Part shown: positions 16,602-24,826 of the stretch, in pieces
Numbering within the stretch: position 1 is the first letter of the stretch
How the letters are laid out: every line of letters starts with the position of its first letter
Source of the DNA: Evansella sp. AB-P1
GTDB lineage: Bacteria > Bacillota > Bacilli > Bacillales > Salisediminibacteriaceae
Direction of reading: 5' to 3'
DNA: 64,000 bases
Assembly (NCBI RefSeq): GCF_029688925.1
Contig: NZ_JARUKY010000011.1
Coordinates: forward strand, 62,001 to 126,000
The notes under the pieces: generated by a model
Databases searched by the model: none
Seen by the model: the letters and a program-made list of their open reading frames with translations, nothing else
What the model was told of the DNA's origin: nothing
Position numbers and translations under genes: made by a program

Positions 16602-16785
16602 GATTTACCTCCAATATGTGTTTATGATGGTATTAGACTATTCATGCATGAAGGCAGTGGTACTCATTTAGTTCCACAACAGTTTATATTGGATTAATTT
16701 AGCAATAAGAATATCGTATTTAGTCTACATATTTTTTTTGTTTCCTCACACTATATAAGTACACAATTGAAAGGAGGAATTACCA

Positions 16786-16980
16786 ATGGCAAACAATAAT
16801 CAACTCGTAGTACCTGGAGTACAACAAGCTCTAGATCAAATGAAGTATGAGATTGCACAGGAATTCGGAGTTCAATTGGGTGCAGATGCAACAGCTCGTG
16901 CTAACGGATCTGTAGGAGGAGAAATTACGAAGCGCTTAGTACAACAAGCTGAGCAACAATTTGGTCATACTCAACAGTAA
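16786..16980 (+). CDS. Alpha/beta-type small acid-soluble spore protein
   Basis: A 64-residue SASP that coats and protects spore DNA. The two conserved helices are visible: [20 protein letters not shown] (residues 16-35), containing the KYEIAxEFGV block with the E-F/A site used by the germination protease Gpr, and [18 protein letters not shown] (42-59). AAAGGAGG precedes ATG 16786. I do not see a clean sigma-G promoter. A perfect terminator follows. Expected to be expressed only in the forespore. Confidence 0.96.
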   Translation: MANNNQLVVPGVQQALDQMKYEIAQEFGVQLGADATARANGSVGGEITKRLVQQAEQQFGHTQQ

Positions 16981-17022
16981 TTTCTATCACACCTCCAGTA
17001 AAAATTAAAAATCATGGCTTGA

Positions 17023-17054
17023 AGGAGCATGGAATATTCCATGCTCCTTATTTA
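17023..17054 (+). terminator. Terminator after the SASP gene
   Basis: GGAGCATGGAATATTCCATGCTCC is a perfect palindrome (17024-17047), followed by TTATTT. Confidence 0.8.
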
Positions 17055-17090
17055 AGTGACAATTATAGAATAGGGAAGCACAAAAGATGA

Positions 17091-18185
17091 TTATTCATCA
17101 TCTACATCATTCTTTCGTTCATCCATTTTTTTCACAGCATCTTTTAATTCCGTATTCGTTAGATGGGTATAGATCATTGTTGTTTGGACCGACGTATGGC
17201 CTAATTGGCGACGCAGCTTTGGAATATCGTTATTTTCCATTTGATACCTAGTTGCAAAAGAGTGACGTAATTTGTGAACGGATAAAGCTGGTTTACCAAA
17301 TGCTTTTGCATATTTTTCAACAAGCTTTTCTACCGAACGAGCAGTAAGTCTCCGTGTTGTTCCTTTAGGACCCATCGGTGCAGCAACAAACAGTGGACGG
17401 AAATTTTTATCTAATTCATATCGACTGGAACGAATTCTTATATACTCCTGCAAATCAATCATTGCTTGCTCACTAAAATATACAAATTGCTCTTTATTTC
17501 CTTTACGGATTACTCGTGCAGTGAACTTTTGAAAATCAATATCATCAACATCTAGACCAACTATCTCTGATAAACGCAAACCGGACCCGAGAATGAGAGA
17601 GATAATAGCCGTATCCCGTTCACAATTTCTTTGATGAAAATTAAATAGTTTTTTATTATCCTTATTTATTTCTCCATAATCATGAGCTACGAATTGACGA
17701 AAAAGCTCATACTCATCACCACGGAGAATTTTGCCTTCCATACGGTTCGCAATCGTTTCTTGATCTTCTTTCACATTGTTTAGCTCTATTTTAGCCATTA
17801 CATTTCGATTTAAATAAGGTTCTAATTCCTGCGTTTCTGCAATGTTTTGTAGGTAGTGGAAGAGGGACTTTAAAGCTGATAATTTACGGTTAATTGTTAA
17901 ATCTGAATTTTGTAGCTTAAATTCAAGAAAAGAGAGGAAGTCCTCGACTTGCTGCCGAGTAAGCTTTTCAAGAATATGTAAAGGGATGTCTTTACGATTT
18001 CCATTATAGAAGCCTTCAGCTAAAATCCAATCAAAAAAGATGATGTAATCGTGACAATAATTGAGTAGTGATGCTGGTGACAGCATACGTTTTCGTTTAT
18101 CTATGTATTCAACAACATACCAAGGGAGGCCAGCAGATTTTTCTTCAATACGTTCCATAAACCGACGTTTTGTTTCTTGGTCCAA
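17091..18185 (-). CDS. xerS: Tyrosine recombinase XerS
   Basis: A 364-residue site-specific recombinase of the XerS type, longer than XerC/D (about 300). The N-terminal SAM-like core-binding domain covers about residues 20-120. The catalytic set is complete: Arg204 in GLRLSE, Lys228, HKLR with His304 and Arg307, His330 in LGHTSVQTT and the nucleophile Tyr339 in MIYTHL. XerS resolves chromosome dimers at a dif-like site in streptococci; in Bacillaceae its site is less clear and I see no dif-like sequence next to this gene. It stands alone with no phage genes nearby, so it is a chromosomal gene rather than an integrase. Confidence 0.88.
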   Translation of the reverse strand: MDQETKRRFMERIEEKSAGLPWYVVEYIDKRKRMLSPASLLNYCHDYIIFFDWILAEGFYNGNRKDIPLHILEKLTRQQVEDFLSFLEFKLQNSDLTINRKLSALKSLFHYLQNIAETQELEPYLNRNVMAKIELNNVKEDQETIANRMEGKILRGDEYELFRQFVAHDYGEINKDNKKLFNFHQRNCERDTAIISLILGSGLRLSEIVGLDVDDIDFQKFTARVIRKGNKEQFVYFSEQAMIDLQEYIRIRSSRYELDKNFRPLFVAAPMGPKGTTRRLTARSVEKLVEKYAKAFGKPALSVHKLRHSFATRYQMENNDIPKLRRQLGHTSVQTTMIYTHLTNTELKDAVKKMDERKNDVDDE

Positions 18186-18755
18186 TTTACATCAACTCCT
18201 TACGTCTATTTTACATTATGGACTTTAATTCGTCAAAATGATATTTTACGTAATAATGTTTATGTTTAAATTCATACCTCTTCTAAAGTCTACCTGTATA
18301 TATTTAATGATTTTCTTTCTTATTTAGCTAATCCTTTTTACTCTTATATATTATAAACAGTTTTATAACGGCTTTATTTTTATTAAATGCCCACATTTAA
18401 TATTGCGTTAAACTGTTTGGTTCATTTATCTTTATTACACACTCAATTAATTGAGTATTTGTCAAAACGGTTCTAGAATTATATTTACAGTTATTAAATG
18501 TCTTTATTGTTAATTTACTTCCTATCAATGCTTTAATAGCACCTATAATGTAATGAATACAAATGTTATGATTTTCTCTGGATAGTAATAATACAAAACC
18601 TCCTTACAATTAAAAACTTTGTTAAACACTAACTATTTTTATTCACTTATTCACTACAACGATATAATAATTACAACCTCCTCTTCCCTCTCATTAATCA
18701 ACATGTGATTTTTTCACATTTGAATTGAATTTATTATAAGATAACTACTAGCCGT
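18186..18755. other. Long AT-rich intergenic region without a gene
   Basis: No ORF of note on either strand. On the minus strand two strong Shine-Dalgarno-like sequences (GAGGAGG near 18679 and AAGGAGG near 18607) stand without a following ATG ORF. A small hairpin (ATGTGA/TCACAT) lies near 18703-18721. Confidence 0.4.
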
Positions 18756-19340
18756 TTATAACATTAACTCGTACATTCTACATTCATGTACCCGTTTAAA
18801 GTTCCCTTTCACTTCCTCTATGTTACTGCCAACATAATGGGCAAATCCCAAAACTGGATGAAGCCCTTCTATTTCTGATTTCAGCGCGATCTTTGTTTCA
18901 TCTACTCCTTCCATAAAGACATGATAATAAGAATCCTTTTTCTTGAAATGGTGTGCTTCATACCATTTATTCACCCAATCATCATCTCTAGTCCATGCTT
19001 CCATTCGTTTAATTCCATGTTTCTTAAGGATTTGTTTTGCCTCAGATAAAAGCGCTGTTGCTACCCCTTTTCTTTGGTGATCAGGGTGAACAGCAATATG
19101 CCAGATCATGCCACTAGGAATCGTATTGTGACTACATACGGTTTTAGGATCCTGTTCGTATTCAATATCCAGTAAACCAATAATCTCTTTTCCTTCGACT
19201 GCTACTAACTCAATAGATGGGTTTTCATATGTTTCCTTCTCACGTAGTACGTTATCAAAATATGCTGTATCAAGAAAGGATAACAATCGACATCGAACCC
19301 AACCTTTTTCATCTTGCTGATTATATCCCCTAATATTCAC
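18756..19340 (-). CDS. GNAT family N-acetyltransferase
   Basis: About 194 residues. The acetyl-CoA site is HPDHQRKGVATALLSEA, the R/Q-x-x-G-x-A motif of GNAT proteins, preceded by the beta-4 strand MIWHIAV. The C-terminal 50 residues (after YHVFMEG) extend beyond the basic GNAT fold. I prefer GTG 19340, six bases after a run of seven G; an ATG at 19355 also has GAGGG upstream and would add five residues. Substrate unknown. The serine hydrolase gene ends 27 bases upstream of 19340, so both may be one transcript. Confidence 0.85.
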   Translation of the reverse strand: MNIRGYNQQDEKGWVRCRLLSFLDTAYFDNVLREKETYENPSIELVAVEGKEIIGLLDIEYEQDPKTVCSHNTIPSGMIWHIAVHPDHQRKGVATALLSEAKQILKKHGIKRMEAWTRDDDWVNKWYEAHHFKKKDSYYHVFMEGVDETKIALKSEIEGLHPVLGFAHYVGSNIEEVKGNFKRVHECRMYELML

Positions 19341-19366
19341 TAAGTTCCCCCCCATATATGGTCCCT

Positions 19367-20392
19367 CTATAATAATTTTTCAATTGCTTTTGTTAATTCG
19401 TAAGGTCCCGATTCTTTATTTGACGGTATTACTAATATGACATCGTTATGTGGATAGAAGGAAGAATGAAAACTAACACCAGGATCGTATCCCATAACAT
19501 GATATTTATAAATACTTCCATTTCTTTTGGAAATCCAAATTCCGTAACCATAAAACTCATTGTCTTCAACTTTAACATGTGGTGTTAAGAGTAATTCCGT
19601 CATGTTTTTATTTAGCAATTTGTATGACATTAACTTATCCCACAATTTACCCATATCTCCAACAGTTATAAAAGCCCCACCATCAGAGCCACCTTTAATA
19701 GGAATTGAGTACACATTTGTTTTCCAGATCCCATTTTCTTCGTCGTCTATGTAACCATAAGCCGTATTCCTTGGTAATTGATCTAAAGAAAAATAACCAG
19801 AATTCTTCATTCCACATGGATGAAAGATATTCTCTTCTACATATTTTATAAACGGCATACCTGAATTCTCTTCAATTATTAACCCTAGGAGAATGTAGCC
19901 AGCGTTATTATAATGAAATCTTTCACCTGGATCAAACATCATTTTTCCATCCTGAAACATAGGAAGAAAGTCTTGTAAATTATTTATAAGATACATCGGA
20001 TTTTCTTTCCAAAGATCTGCAAAATCATTCATTACTGATTCATCAAAATAATCCGGTACCCCAGAAGAATGTGTCAACAAATGATGAACAGTTATATCTG
20101 TATGAAAATGCGGAAAATGTATAGCTAAACAGTCTTTTAACTTTGAACTAAAGCTTAAAAGTCCCTTTTCAACTAACTGACAAATAGCAATAGCAGTAAA
20201 TATTTTACACCCAGATGCGATTCCAAATCGGGTAGAAACATTATTTTGCAATTCATCTACTCTGTTTGCATACCCATAGGCCGACTGCATGACTAAAACC
20301 TGTTTTCTTTTAACTAAAACAACCCCTGAAAAATTTCTGTCTTTACAAAGCATATTTATATTTCGTTGAAAGGCAAGTTTATTTTTTACCAT
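19367..20392 (-). CDS. Serine hydrolase of the beta-lactamase/PBP class C family
   Basis: A 341-residue protein with the class C beta-lactamase/DD-peptidase motifs: SGCK (S-x-x-K, Ser60 and Lys63), YNN (Tyr161-x-Asn163) and a late HVMGYDPG in place of the KTG/HTG triad. HHLLTHSSGVPDY and HYNNAGYILLGLIIE are characteristic of this family. No signal peptide is visible, so it is probably a cytoplasmic esterase or amidase and not a resistance enzyme. ATG 20392. Likely co-transcribed with the acetyltransferase downstream. Confidence 0.87.
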   Translation of the reverse strand: MVKNKLAFQRNINMLCKDRNFSGVVLVKRKQVLVMQSAYGYANRVDELQNNVSTRFGIASGCKIFTAIAICQLVEKGLLSFSSKLKDCLAIHFPHFHTDITVHHLLTHSSGVPDYFDESVMNDFADLWKENPMYLINNLQDFLPMFQDGKMMFDPGERFHYNNAGYILLGLIIEENSGMPFIKYVEENIFHPCGMKNSGYFSLDQLPRNTAYGYIDDEENGIWKTNVYSIPIKGGSDGGAFITVGDMGKLWDKLMSYKLLNKNMTELLLTPHVKVEDNEFYGYGIWISKRNGSIYKYHVMGYDPGVSFHSSFYPHNDVILVIPSNKESGPYELTKAIEKLL

Positions 20393-20453
20393 GTAGTTCA
20401 GCTCCGTTTTGATTTGAATGGTAAAACTCAGATTAATGAATACAACTTACTTA

Positions 20454-20909
20454 TTAATCATACCAGGCTTTTTTAGGCCTAGATAATGGGAAACCAAATG
20501 TATTACGATATTTTTTTCTTTCGTCTGTAAAGTGAAACCATTGTTTATCACTATTAGGGTTGTTCGCATAGTGAATAACACAGCGCAATTGATCCTCTAC
20601 GCAAGTATCAGTCCAATAGCCAAGGGTCTCTTCCAATCTATCGAACAACGCTGCACCGTCTTCCTTTTTTATATCCTCCAAAGTACATATCTTTAGGTGA
20701 TACACTAGATTTTCTGCTAACTTATGCCCAATAGAAGGAATTGTTTGAAAAACTGCTAAACCTCTTAACATTTTTGCATTATTATCAGATATACCTAAAA
20801 TATTTGTTAATGTATCTATCTCTAAGGTGTGAATATCACTTAATTTTACCTTAGCCTGTCTCAATAAGCCTTTTTCCGTTTTCGTTAAAGGTAATGATGG
20901 CGTTTTCAA
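20454..20909 (-). CDS. Helix-hairpin-helix protein of the Cdd1 family
   Basis: A 151-residue protein. The centre, FQTIPSIGHKLAENLVYHL, is a helix-hairpin-helix (IPSIG-K-A), and the C-terminal WTDTCVEDQLRCVIHYAN, KQWFHFTDERKKYR and RPKKAWYD follow the pattern of the Cdd1 pathogenicity-locus family found in many Firmicutes. DNA binding is plausible, function unknown. The start is TTG 20909 with AAAGGCAGTG upstream. The gene lies alone. Confidence 0.8.
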   Translation of the reverse strand: MKTPSLPLTKTEKGLLRQAKVKLSDIHTLEIDTLTNILGISDNNAKMLRGLAVFQTIPSIGHKLAENLVYHLKICTLEDIKKEDGAALFDRLEETLGYWTDTCVEDQLRCVIHYANNPNSDKQWFHFTDERKKYRNTFGFPLSRPKKAWYD

Positions 20910-21061
20910 ATTATCACTGCCTTTTTATTATGATATATATTTTTATGTACTAAAACAGATTCTTTTCTCAAATTCTACCATAAAATGCAACTTTATATAG
21001 TCCCATTTATTAAAAACGTATAAAATGGCTGCTATGTGTGAGCTGAAAAAGGATGGAGAGT

Positions 21062-21286
21062 TCACTCTCCATCCTTTTGTTTATCATTTTCATATTCAAG
21101 AATATCACCTGGCTGACATTCCAAAGCTTTGCATATAGCCTCTAAAGTTGATATTCTAATTGCTTTTGCTTTCCCATTCTTTAATATAGATAAATTAGCC
21201 ATTGTAATTCCAACTCTTTCGGATAGTTCTGTTACACTCATTTTTCTTTTTGCTAACATTACATCAATATTAATAATGATTGCCAT
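21062..21286 (-). CDS. XRE/YozG-type HTH regulator
   Basis: A 74-residue single-domain Cro/CI-type DNA-binding protein, very close to B. subtilis YozG (MAIIINIDVMLAKRKMSV and ISTLEAICKALECQPGDIL are diagnostic). The helix-turn-helix is VTELSERVGITMANLSIL. I use ATG 21286 since the GAGGTG ribosome binding site overlaps the stop of the upstream DUF2975 gene; the in-frame ATG at 21295 would overlap it. It forms a pair with the DUF2975 membrane protein and probably regulates that pair. Confidence 0.9.
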   Translation of the reverse strand: MAIIINIDVMLAKRKMSVTELSERVGITMANLSILKNGKAKAIRISTLEAICKALECQPGDILEYENDKQKDGE

Positions 21287-21296
21287 TACATTCACC

Positions 21297-21797
21297 TCAG
21301 ACCGTTAAATCATTTTCTGTCTTTATATTAATAGCACTTTTTAATAATTTTTGAAGCACCGCTGCAAAAACTGCAATAACAATGGAAGCAAAAATAATAA
21401 CTAATCCTAGAAGTAATATGCCCGGGTTCCCCGCATTTTGAGAAATAAGAATGAAAATGCCTATCACATACAATAAACTGATCGTTATTGAACAGTATTT
21501 TATAATTCCTAAAGATTTAACAGATAACTCCGAGAAAGCTTGGTTCATGTCAATGTAGTTTAATAACCTAAATCCCTTATACATAGCGAAGAAAAACGGA
21601 ATGGCTGTCATATATATTCCGATTAAAAGCGGGTATTTTAAATAGAGAAACTCTGGATACATCTCAGCCAAAATGTTCGCTTGCATAGGTAACCAAAAAG
21701 CACATAATAGTAGTACAATTATGCCTATGAAGAAAATTGTTATCTTTAAAAAGAGTGTCGTCCCTTGTTTACTAATTTGACGTAAATCTTCTTTCAT
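21297..21797 (-). CDS. DUF2975 family membrane protein
   Basis: A 166-residue protein with four membrane helices (about 15-40, 52-72, 95-115, 130-152). The order DUF2975 then YozG-like regulator is widespread in Bacillus and in this arrangement DUF2975 is thought to be the target of or partner to the regulator; the function is unknown. I start at ATG 21797 behind GAGGTG, not at the ATG 21806 nine bases upstream. An inverted repeat at 21840-21890 lies in the promoter region. Confidence 0.85.
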   Translation of the reverse strand: MKEDLRQISKQGTTLFLKITIFFIGIIVLLLCAFWLPMQANILAEMYPEFLYLKYPLLIGIYMTAIPFFFAMYKGFRLLNYIDMNQAFSELSVKSLGIIKYCSITISLLYVIGIFILISQNAGNPGILLLGLVIIFASIVIAVFAAVLQKLLKSAINIKTENDLTV

Positions 21798-21839
21798 ATA
21801 AAACACCTCACTTGTTATTTGTTGATTTAATGATAATTC

Positions 21840-21890
21840 ATAATTTATTGTTTTACAATAAAATTATATTGAAATTTGATAATAAATTAT
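21840..21890 (-). promoter_or_regulatory. Inverted repeat upstream of the DUF2975/XRE pair
   Basis: ATAATTTATT (21840-21849) and AATAAATTAT (21881-21890) are exact reverse complements 31 bases apart, about 45-95 bases upstream of the DUF2975 start. A possible operator for the XRE regulator, though AT-rich repeats arise easily by chance. Confidence 0.3.
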
Positions 21891-21930
21891 TTCATATCAA
21901 TTTATCGCTTAAGGATTTACTATATAAAAT

Positions 21931-21979
21931 AAAAAAACGTATTTTGATTTTCAATATCATGAAATCAAATACGTTTTTT
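21931..21979. terminator. Bidirectional terminator-like hairpin
   Basis: AAAAAACGTATTTTGATTT pairs with AAATCAAATACGTTTTTT around a loop of about 11 bases. It has an A-run before and T-run after, so it can work on either strand; it separates the DUF2294 gene (minus) from the DUF2975 region. Confidence 0.7.
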
Positions 21980-22074
21980 GAATGAATACCTTATTTAACA
22001 ACTCTTAATATCAAATTAGAATAAACATGATGTCAAAACAGTAATTATTAATAAGTCCACTATTTATGTACTTA

Positions 22075-22452
22075 CTATTTTCCTGACGAAACTACCTTTT
22101 CTTCGTAGTTACATGCTAATTTAAATACAATTAATCGTTCCCCTGTACTTGTACTTAAATCTGTATGAAAGGAGATAACTTTTTCTCCTGTTATTTTATA
22201 GATCATTTCTCTAAGGACATCAACACCAGTTTCTACTAGATCAGACCGTGTTTTTTTTACAGTCCCCTTCCCTTCTTTTGACTTACACAACTCATACTCT
22301 GCTGGAGTAAGGACACCCTGAAGTGTAACAATAATCATATCCCGTAATATATCTGTCTTCACGGATACAGATCCTCTTCCTAAATAGTCCTTTTCCCATT
22401 GTGTTAATGCTTTACTAATTTCTGCTTCAATTGCTCCTTTGGTTATCTTCAC
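22075..22452 (-). CDS. DUF2294 family protein
   Basis: A 125-residue cytoplasmic protein (GAIEAEISKALTQWEKDYLGRG, VTLQGVLTPAEYELC) of DUF2294. The start is GTG 22452, six bases after AAAGGTGGG; the longer open frame upstream runs through the leader hairpin and is not coding. DUF2294 is small and of unknown function, often found near formate or related redox genes; here it follows an OFA-family anion transporter gene on the same strand. It has its own promoter and a structured leader (see separate entries). Confidence 0.85.
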   Translation of the reverse strand: MKITKGAIEAEISKALTQWEKDYLGRGSVSVKTDILRDMIIVTLQGVLTPAEYELCKSKEGKGTVKKTRSDLVETGVDVLREMIYKITGEKVISFHTDLSTSTGERLIVFKLACNYEEKVVSSGK

Positions 22453-22474
22453 AAATAGCCCACCTTTATAGAAA

Positions 22475-22515
22475 ATCGGCATATTTCCCCTTACACGGAT
22501 GAGAAATATGCCGAT
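22475..22515 (-). promoter_or_regulatory. Leader stem-loop before the DUF2294 gene
   Basis: ATCGGCATATTTC (22503-22515 read on the minus strand) and GAAATATGCCGAT (22475-22487) form a perfect 13-bp stem with a 15-base loop containing CCGTGTAAGGG, followed by TTTTC. It lies between the promoter at 22572-22600 and the ribosome binding site. It can act as an attenuator or a riboswitch expression platform; it could also simply terminate read-through from the MFS gene. Confidence 0.6.
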
Positions 22516-22571
22516 AGCCTGTATGTTATCATCATAAATCTTTGCTGTTCTTGTAAAAGGATGTCTCAAAA

Positions 22572-22600
22572 ATTTTATCTATTAATGATTCTTCTGTCAA
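22572..22600 (-). promoter_or_regulatory. Consensus sigma-A promoter for DUF2294 gene
   Basis: TTGACA (22600-22595), a 17-base spacer and TAAAAT (22577-22572) on the minus strand, an almost perfect sigma-A promoter. Transcription would start near 22565, leaving a leader of about 113 bases before GTG 22452. Confidence 0.75.
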
Positions 22601-22617
22601 TAGTGAAAAAAGTGCTT

Positions 22618-23847
22618 TTATCCATTATTTCTATATGCTTCCTTACCGAACAGATTAGAAGCTACTGACGTTTCTTTAAGTTTAGGTACAGTGACTAGTT
22701 TAGCTAGAATAATGGATAATATGGCAAAAAGAGCAGCGATAATAAAGGCTTGCGTAAATGGTATGACATTAAGAACAAATGGACCAACAAATGCTGAAAT
22801 ACCATACGCTTGATACATTAATCCATAATTTCCTCCCATATTTTTCGTACCAAACAAGTCTGCTGTAACAGATGGAAATAACGCCAGGAAACCACCGAAA
22901 CAAAAACCGATTAGGGAAACACTAAGTAGGAACATTGGATAATTCATCGTTGCAAAGCCCATATAAAGTAAAATTAATGCTGTAAAGCCATAGCTTAATA
23001 TTAAAGTATTAATTCTTCCAAGTTTATCTGAAATATTACCAAGAACGATACGCCCTGCAGCGTTAAAAATGGCTATAACTAATACTGCGTTTGCAGCCCT
23101 CTCAAATGTTAAATTTGCTACTTCCACACCAATATCAACTGCATAACTAATTACCATTAATCCTGCCATGCTTCCAAATAAAAACATGAACCATAGTAAG
23201 TAAAATTGATACGTTCCTAACATCTCTTTAGAAGTAAAATGTTTACTAGATTGCATTATCCCAGAGGTTTTTTCTCCAATTTGGTTCTCGTTTGCCTTTG
23301 GAGGATTACTTAACAATTGTGCTCCAGCAACAACAAACACGATATAAATTAAACCTATATAGAAAAAAGAAGATGATACCCCAACATTTTCAATAAACAT
23401 TCTTATAATTGGTTGGAAAAGTAATCCACCTAATCCGAATCCAGCAACAGCAACACCACTGATGAAGCCTCTTTTTTCAGGAAACCACTTCACACAAGCC
23501 GACAACGGGCATACATATGTCATCCCAATTCCTATCCCACCGATAACACCGTAATAGATATATAATTCAGAAATTGTGGTAGCTTGACTTGATAGCATTA
23601 CCCCTATACCTAAGAAAACACCACCAGCTGTTGCAACCCAACGTGGCCCTATTTTATCTTGTAATCTACCTGCAAATATAGTCACAAAAGCAAATACCGC
23701 AATCGTAATGGAAAAGGTTATAACAACCTCTTCTCTTCCCCATCCAAACTGATCGATTAAAGGTTGATTAAACATACTCCATGCATATACTGCACCTAAG
23801 TTTAATTGAATGATTAAAGCTCCTAGTACAACTAACCAGCGTTTCAT
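22618..23847 (-). CDS. OFA-family MFS transporter
   Basis: A 409-residue, 12-helix major facilitator of the oxalate/formate antiporter (OxlT-like) family. It starts MKRWLVVLGALIIQLNLGAVYAWSMFNQPL-like, where NLGAVYAWS-F is the family hallmark, and the loop after helix 2 has GRLQDKIGPRW, the MFS signature. KWFPEKRGFISG after helix 4 is another OFA mark. Members export or exchange small carboxylates such as lactate, formate or oxalate. AGGAGG lies 8 bases before ATG 23847. A terminator hairpin in the leader (23875-23916) suggests control by attenuation. Confidence 0.9.
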   Translation of the reverse strand: MKRWLVVLGALIIQLNLGAVYAWSMFNQPLIDQFGWGREEVVITFSITIAVFAFVTIFAGRLQDKIGPRWVATAGGVFLGIGVMLSSQATTISELYIYYGVIGGIGIGMTYVCPLSACVKWFPEKRGFISGVAVAGFGLGGLLFQPIIRMFIENVGVSSSFFYIGLIYIVFVVAGAQLLSNPPKANENQIGEKTSGIMQSSKHFTSKEMLGTYQFYLLWFMFLFGSMAGLMVISYAVDIGVEVANLTFERAANAVLVIAIFNAAGRIVLGNISDKLGRINTLILSYGFTALILLYMGFATMNYPMFLLSVSLIGFCFGGFLALFPSVTADLFGTKNMGGNYGLMYQAYGISAFVGPFVLNVIPFTQAFIIAALFAILSIILAKLVTVPKLKETSVASNLFGKEAYRNNG

Positions 23848-23874
23848 AGAACGTACCTCCTAGAAATTATTGCA

Positions 23875-23916
23875 TAAAAAAAGACCAACGAAGATGAGAA
23901 GCATCTACGTTGGTCT
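23875..23916 (-). terminator. Leader terminator hairpin before the MFS gene
   Basis: On the minus strand AGACCAACGTAGATGC and CATCTTCGTTGGTCT pair around TTCT and are followed by TTTTTTTAT. It stands about 25 bases upstream of ATG 23847, inside the leader and not after a gene, so it is a probable attenuator. No T-box consensus (TGGNACC) or known riboswitch core was recognised in the roughly 150 bases upstream. Confidence 0.7.
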
Positions 23917-24131
23917 CTTGTGTACTCACAATTATGTGTTTACCAAAGCAACCAATAAGTATTTAAAAGTATCAATTTTATCATTTCAATTTTTGCTCTA
24001 TCATGATTTCTCCTGCCCTTGTTAACTAAGTAACATTGACATAAGCTATCAAAGCAATTCTATTTCAGTCTTTTTTGTAATTATACGGTTGATAGGAAGG
24101 AATGTCAACAAAATTAACATTCAGCAATTTT

Positions 24132-24701
24132 CTATTTTCCAAGATACTTTTCGTTATCCTTTTCAAACCATTCTTCCGCTAGCATACTGTACACGGTGTG
24201 ATCCACAAAATGATCATATAACCATTCTGCTTGACGGATCCTACCTTCTTGTACAAATCCAAGCCTTTCAGGAATACTTCTGCTTTTTTTATTTTCAACA
24301 GCAGCCCGGATATCTACTCGATTGAGATGTAATCCAAAAAAAGCATGAATTATTAAGGTTCTTGTTACTTTTGTAATAATGCCCTTACCTTGATAGTCTT
24401 CTCCTAGCCAATAACCAATATAAGCAATTCGATTTGACCAATCAATCTCATTATATCCAGCCACTCCAACTATGTTCCCATCATATATAACTACGTGATT
24501 CATCATTTTCTTTTTCATATACCCTTTCATGGAAAAAAGAATAAAATCCTTCGTATGTTCTAACTCTGTATTTGTATCTAACCAAGGCAACCATTTTCGT
24601 AAGTAACTTCTAGAACGATCTGTTAAATCAAAAAGCTCCTCTGCATCCTGCAATTCAATAGACCTAATGGAAAGCATGTCGTCAATTTTCTGTAAAAACA
24701 T
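24132..24701 (-). CDS. RimL-type N-acetyltransferase
   Basis: A 189-residue GNAT of the ribosomal-protein-serine acetyltransferase (RimL/YdaF-like) type. It starts IRSIELQDAEELFDLTDRSRSYLRKWLPW-like, where the R-x-x-L-x-x-W-L-PW stretch is diagnostic of this subgroup. The acetyl-CoA loop is GEDYQGKGIITKVTRTLI and RVDIRAAVENKKSRSIPERLGF is the C-terminal motif. It acetylates an amine of unknown substrate. TGAGGTGATGGT precedes ATG 24701. Divergent from the LOG gene. Confidence 0.88.
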   Translation of the reverse strand: MFLQKIDDMLSIRSIELQDAEELFDLTDRSRSYLRKWLPWLDTNTELEHTKDFILFSMKGYMKKKMMNHVVIYDGNIVGVAGYNEIDWSNRIAYIGYWLGEDYQGKGIITKVTRTLIIHAFFGLHLNRVDIRAAVENKKSRSIPERLGFVQEGRIRQAEWLYDHFVDHTVYSMLAEEWFEKDNEKYLGK

Positions 24702-24826
24702 ACCATCACCTCAAAGTGTTAATTTCTTTTTATGTATAATATCATATTTATATAGATAAATAGTTAAATTCTTATTATATTAGATTAGAAGAATTAGAAC
24801 AGGTTAGAAAGGTGGAGGAAGAAGTT

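Noticed and set aside
16700-16785. Sigma-G promoter for the SASP gene
   Set aside because: GAATA and CATATT are present but spaced by 14 bases instead of 17-18.
17091-18185. Tyrosine recombinase considered as a phage or island integrase
   Set aside because: Sequence and length fit XerS, there is no tRNA or attachment site beside it and no phage genes nearby.
19367-20392. Class C beta-lactamase-like gene considered as a resistance gene
   Set aside because: No signal peptide and no KTG/HTG triad; it is more likely a serine esterase or peptidase of that fold.
23848-24000. T-box or known riboswitch before the MFS gene
   Set aside because: No TGGNACC motif and no aptamer core that I recognise; only the terminator hairpin is supported.
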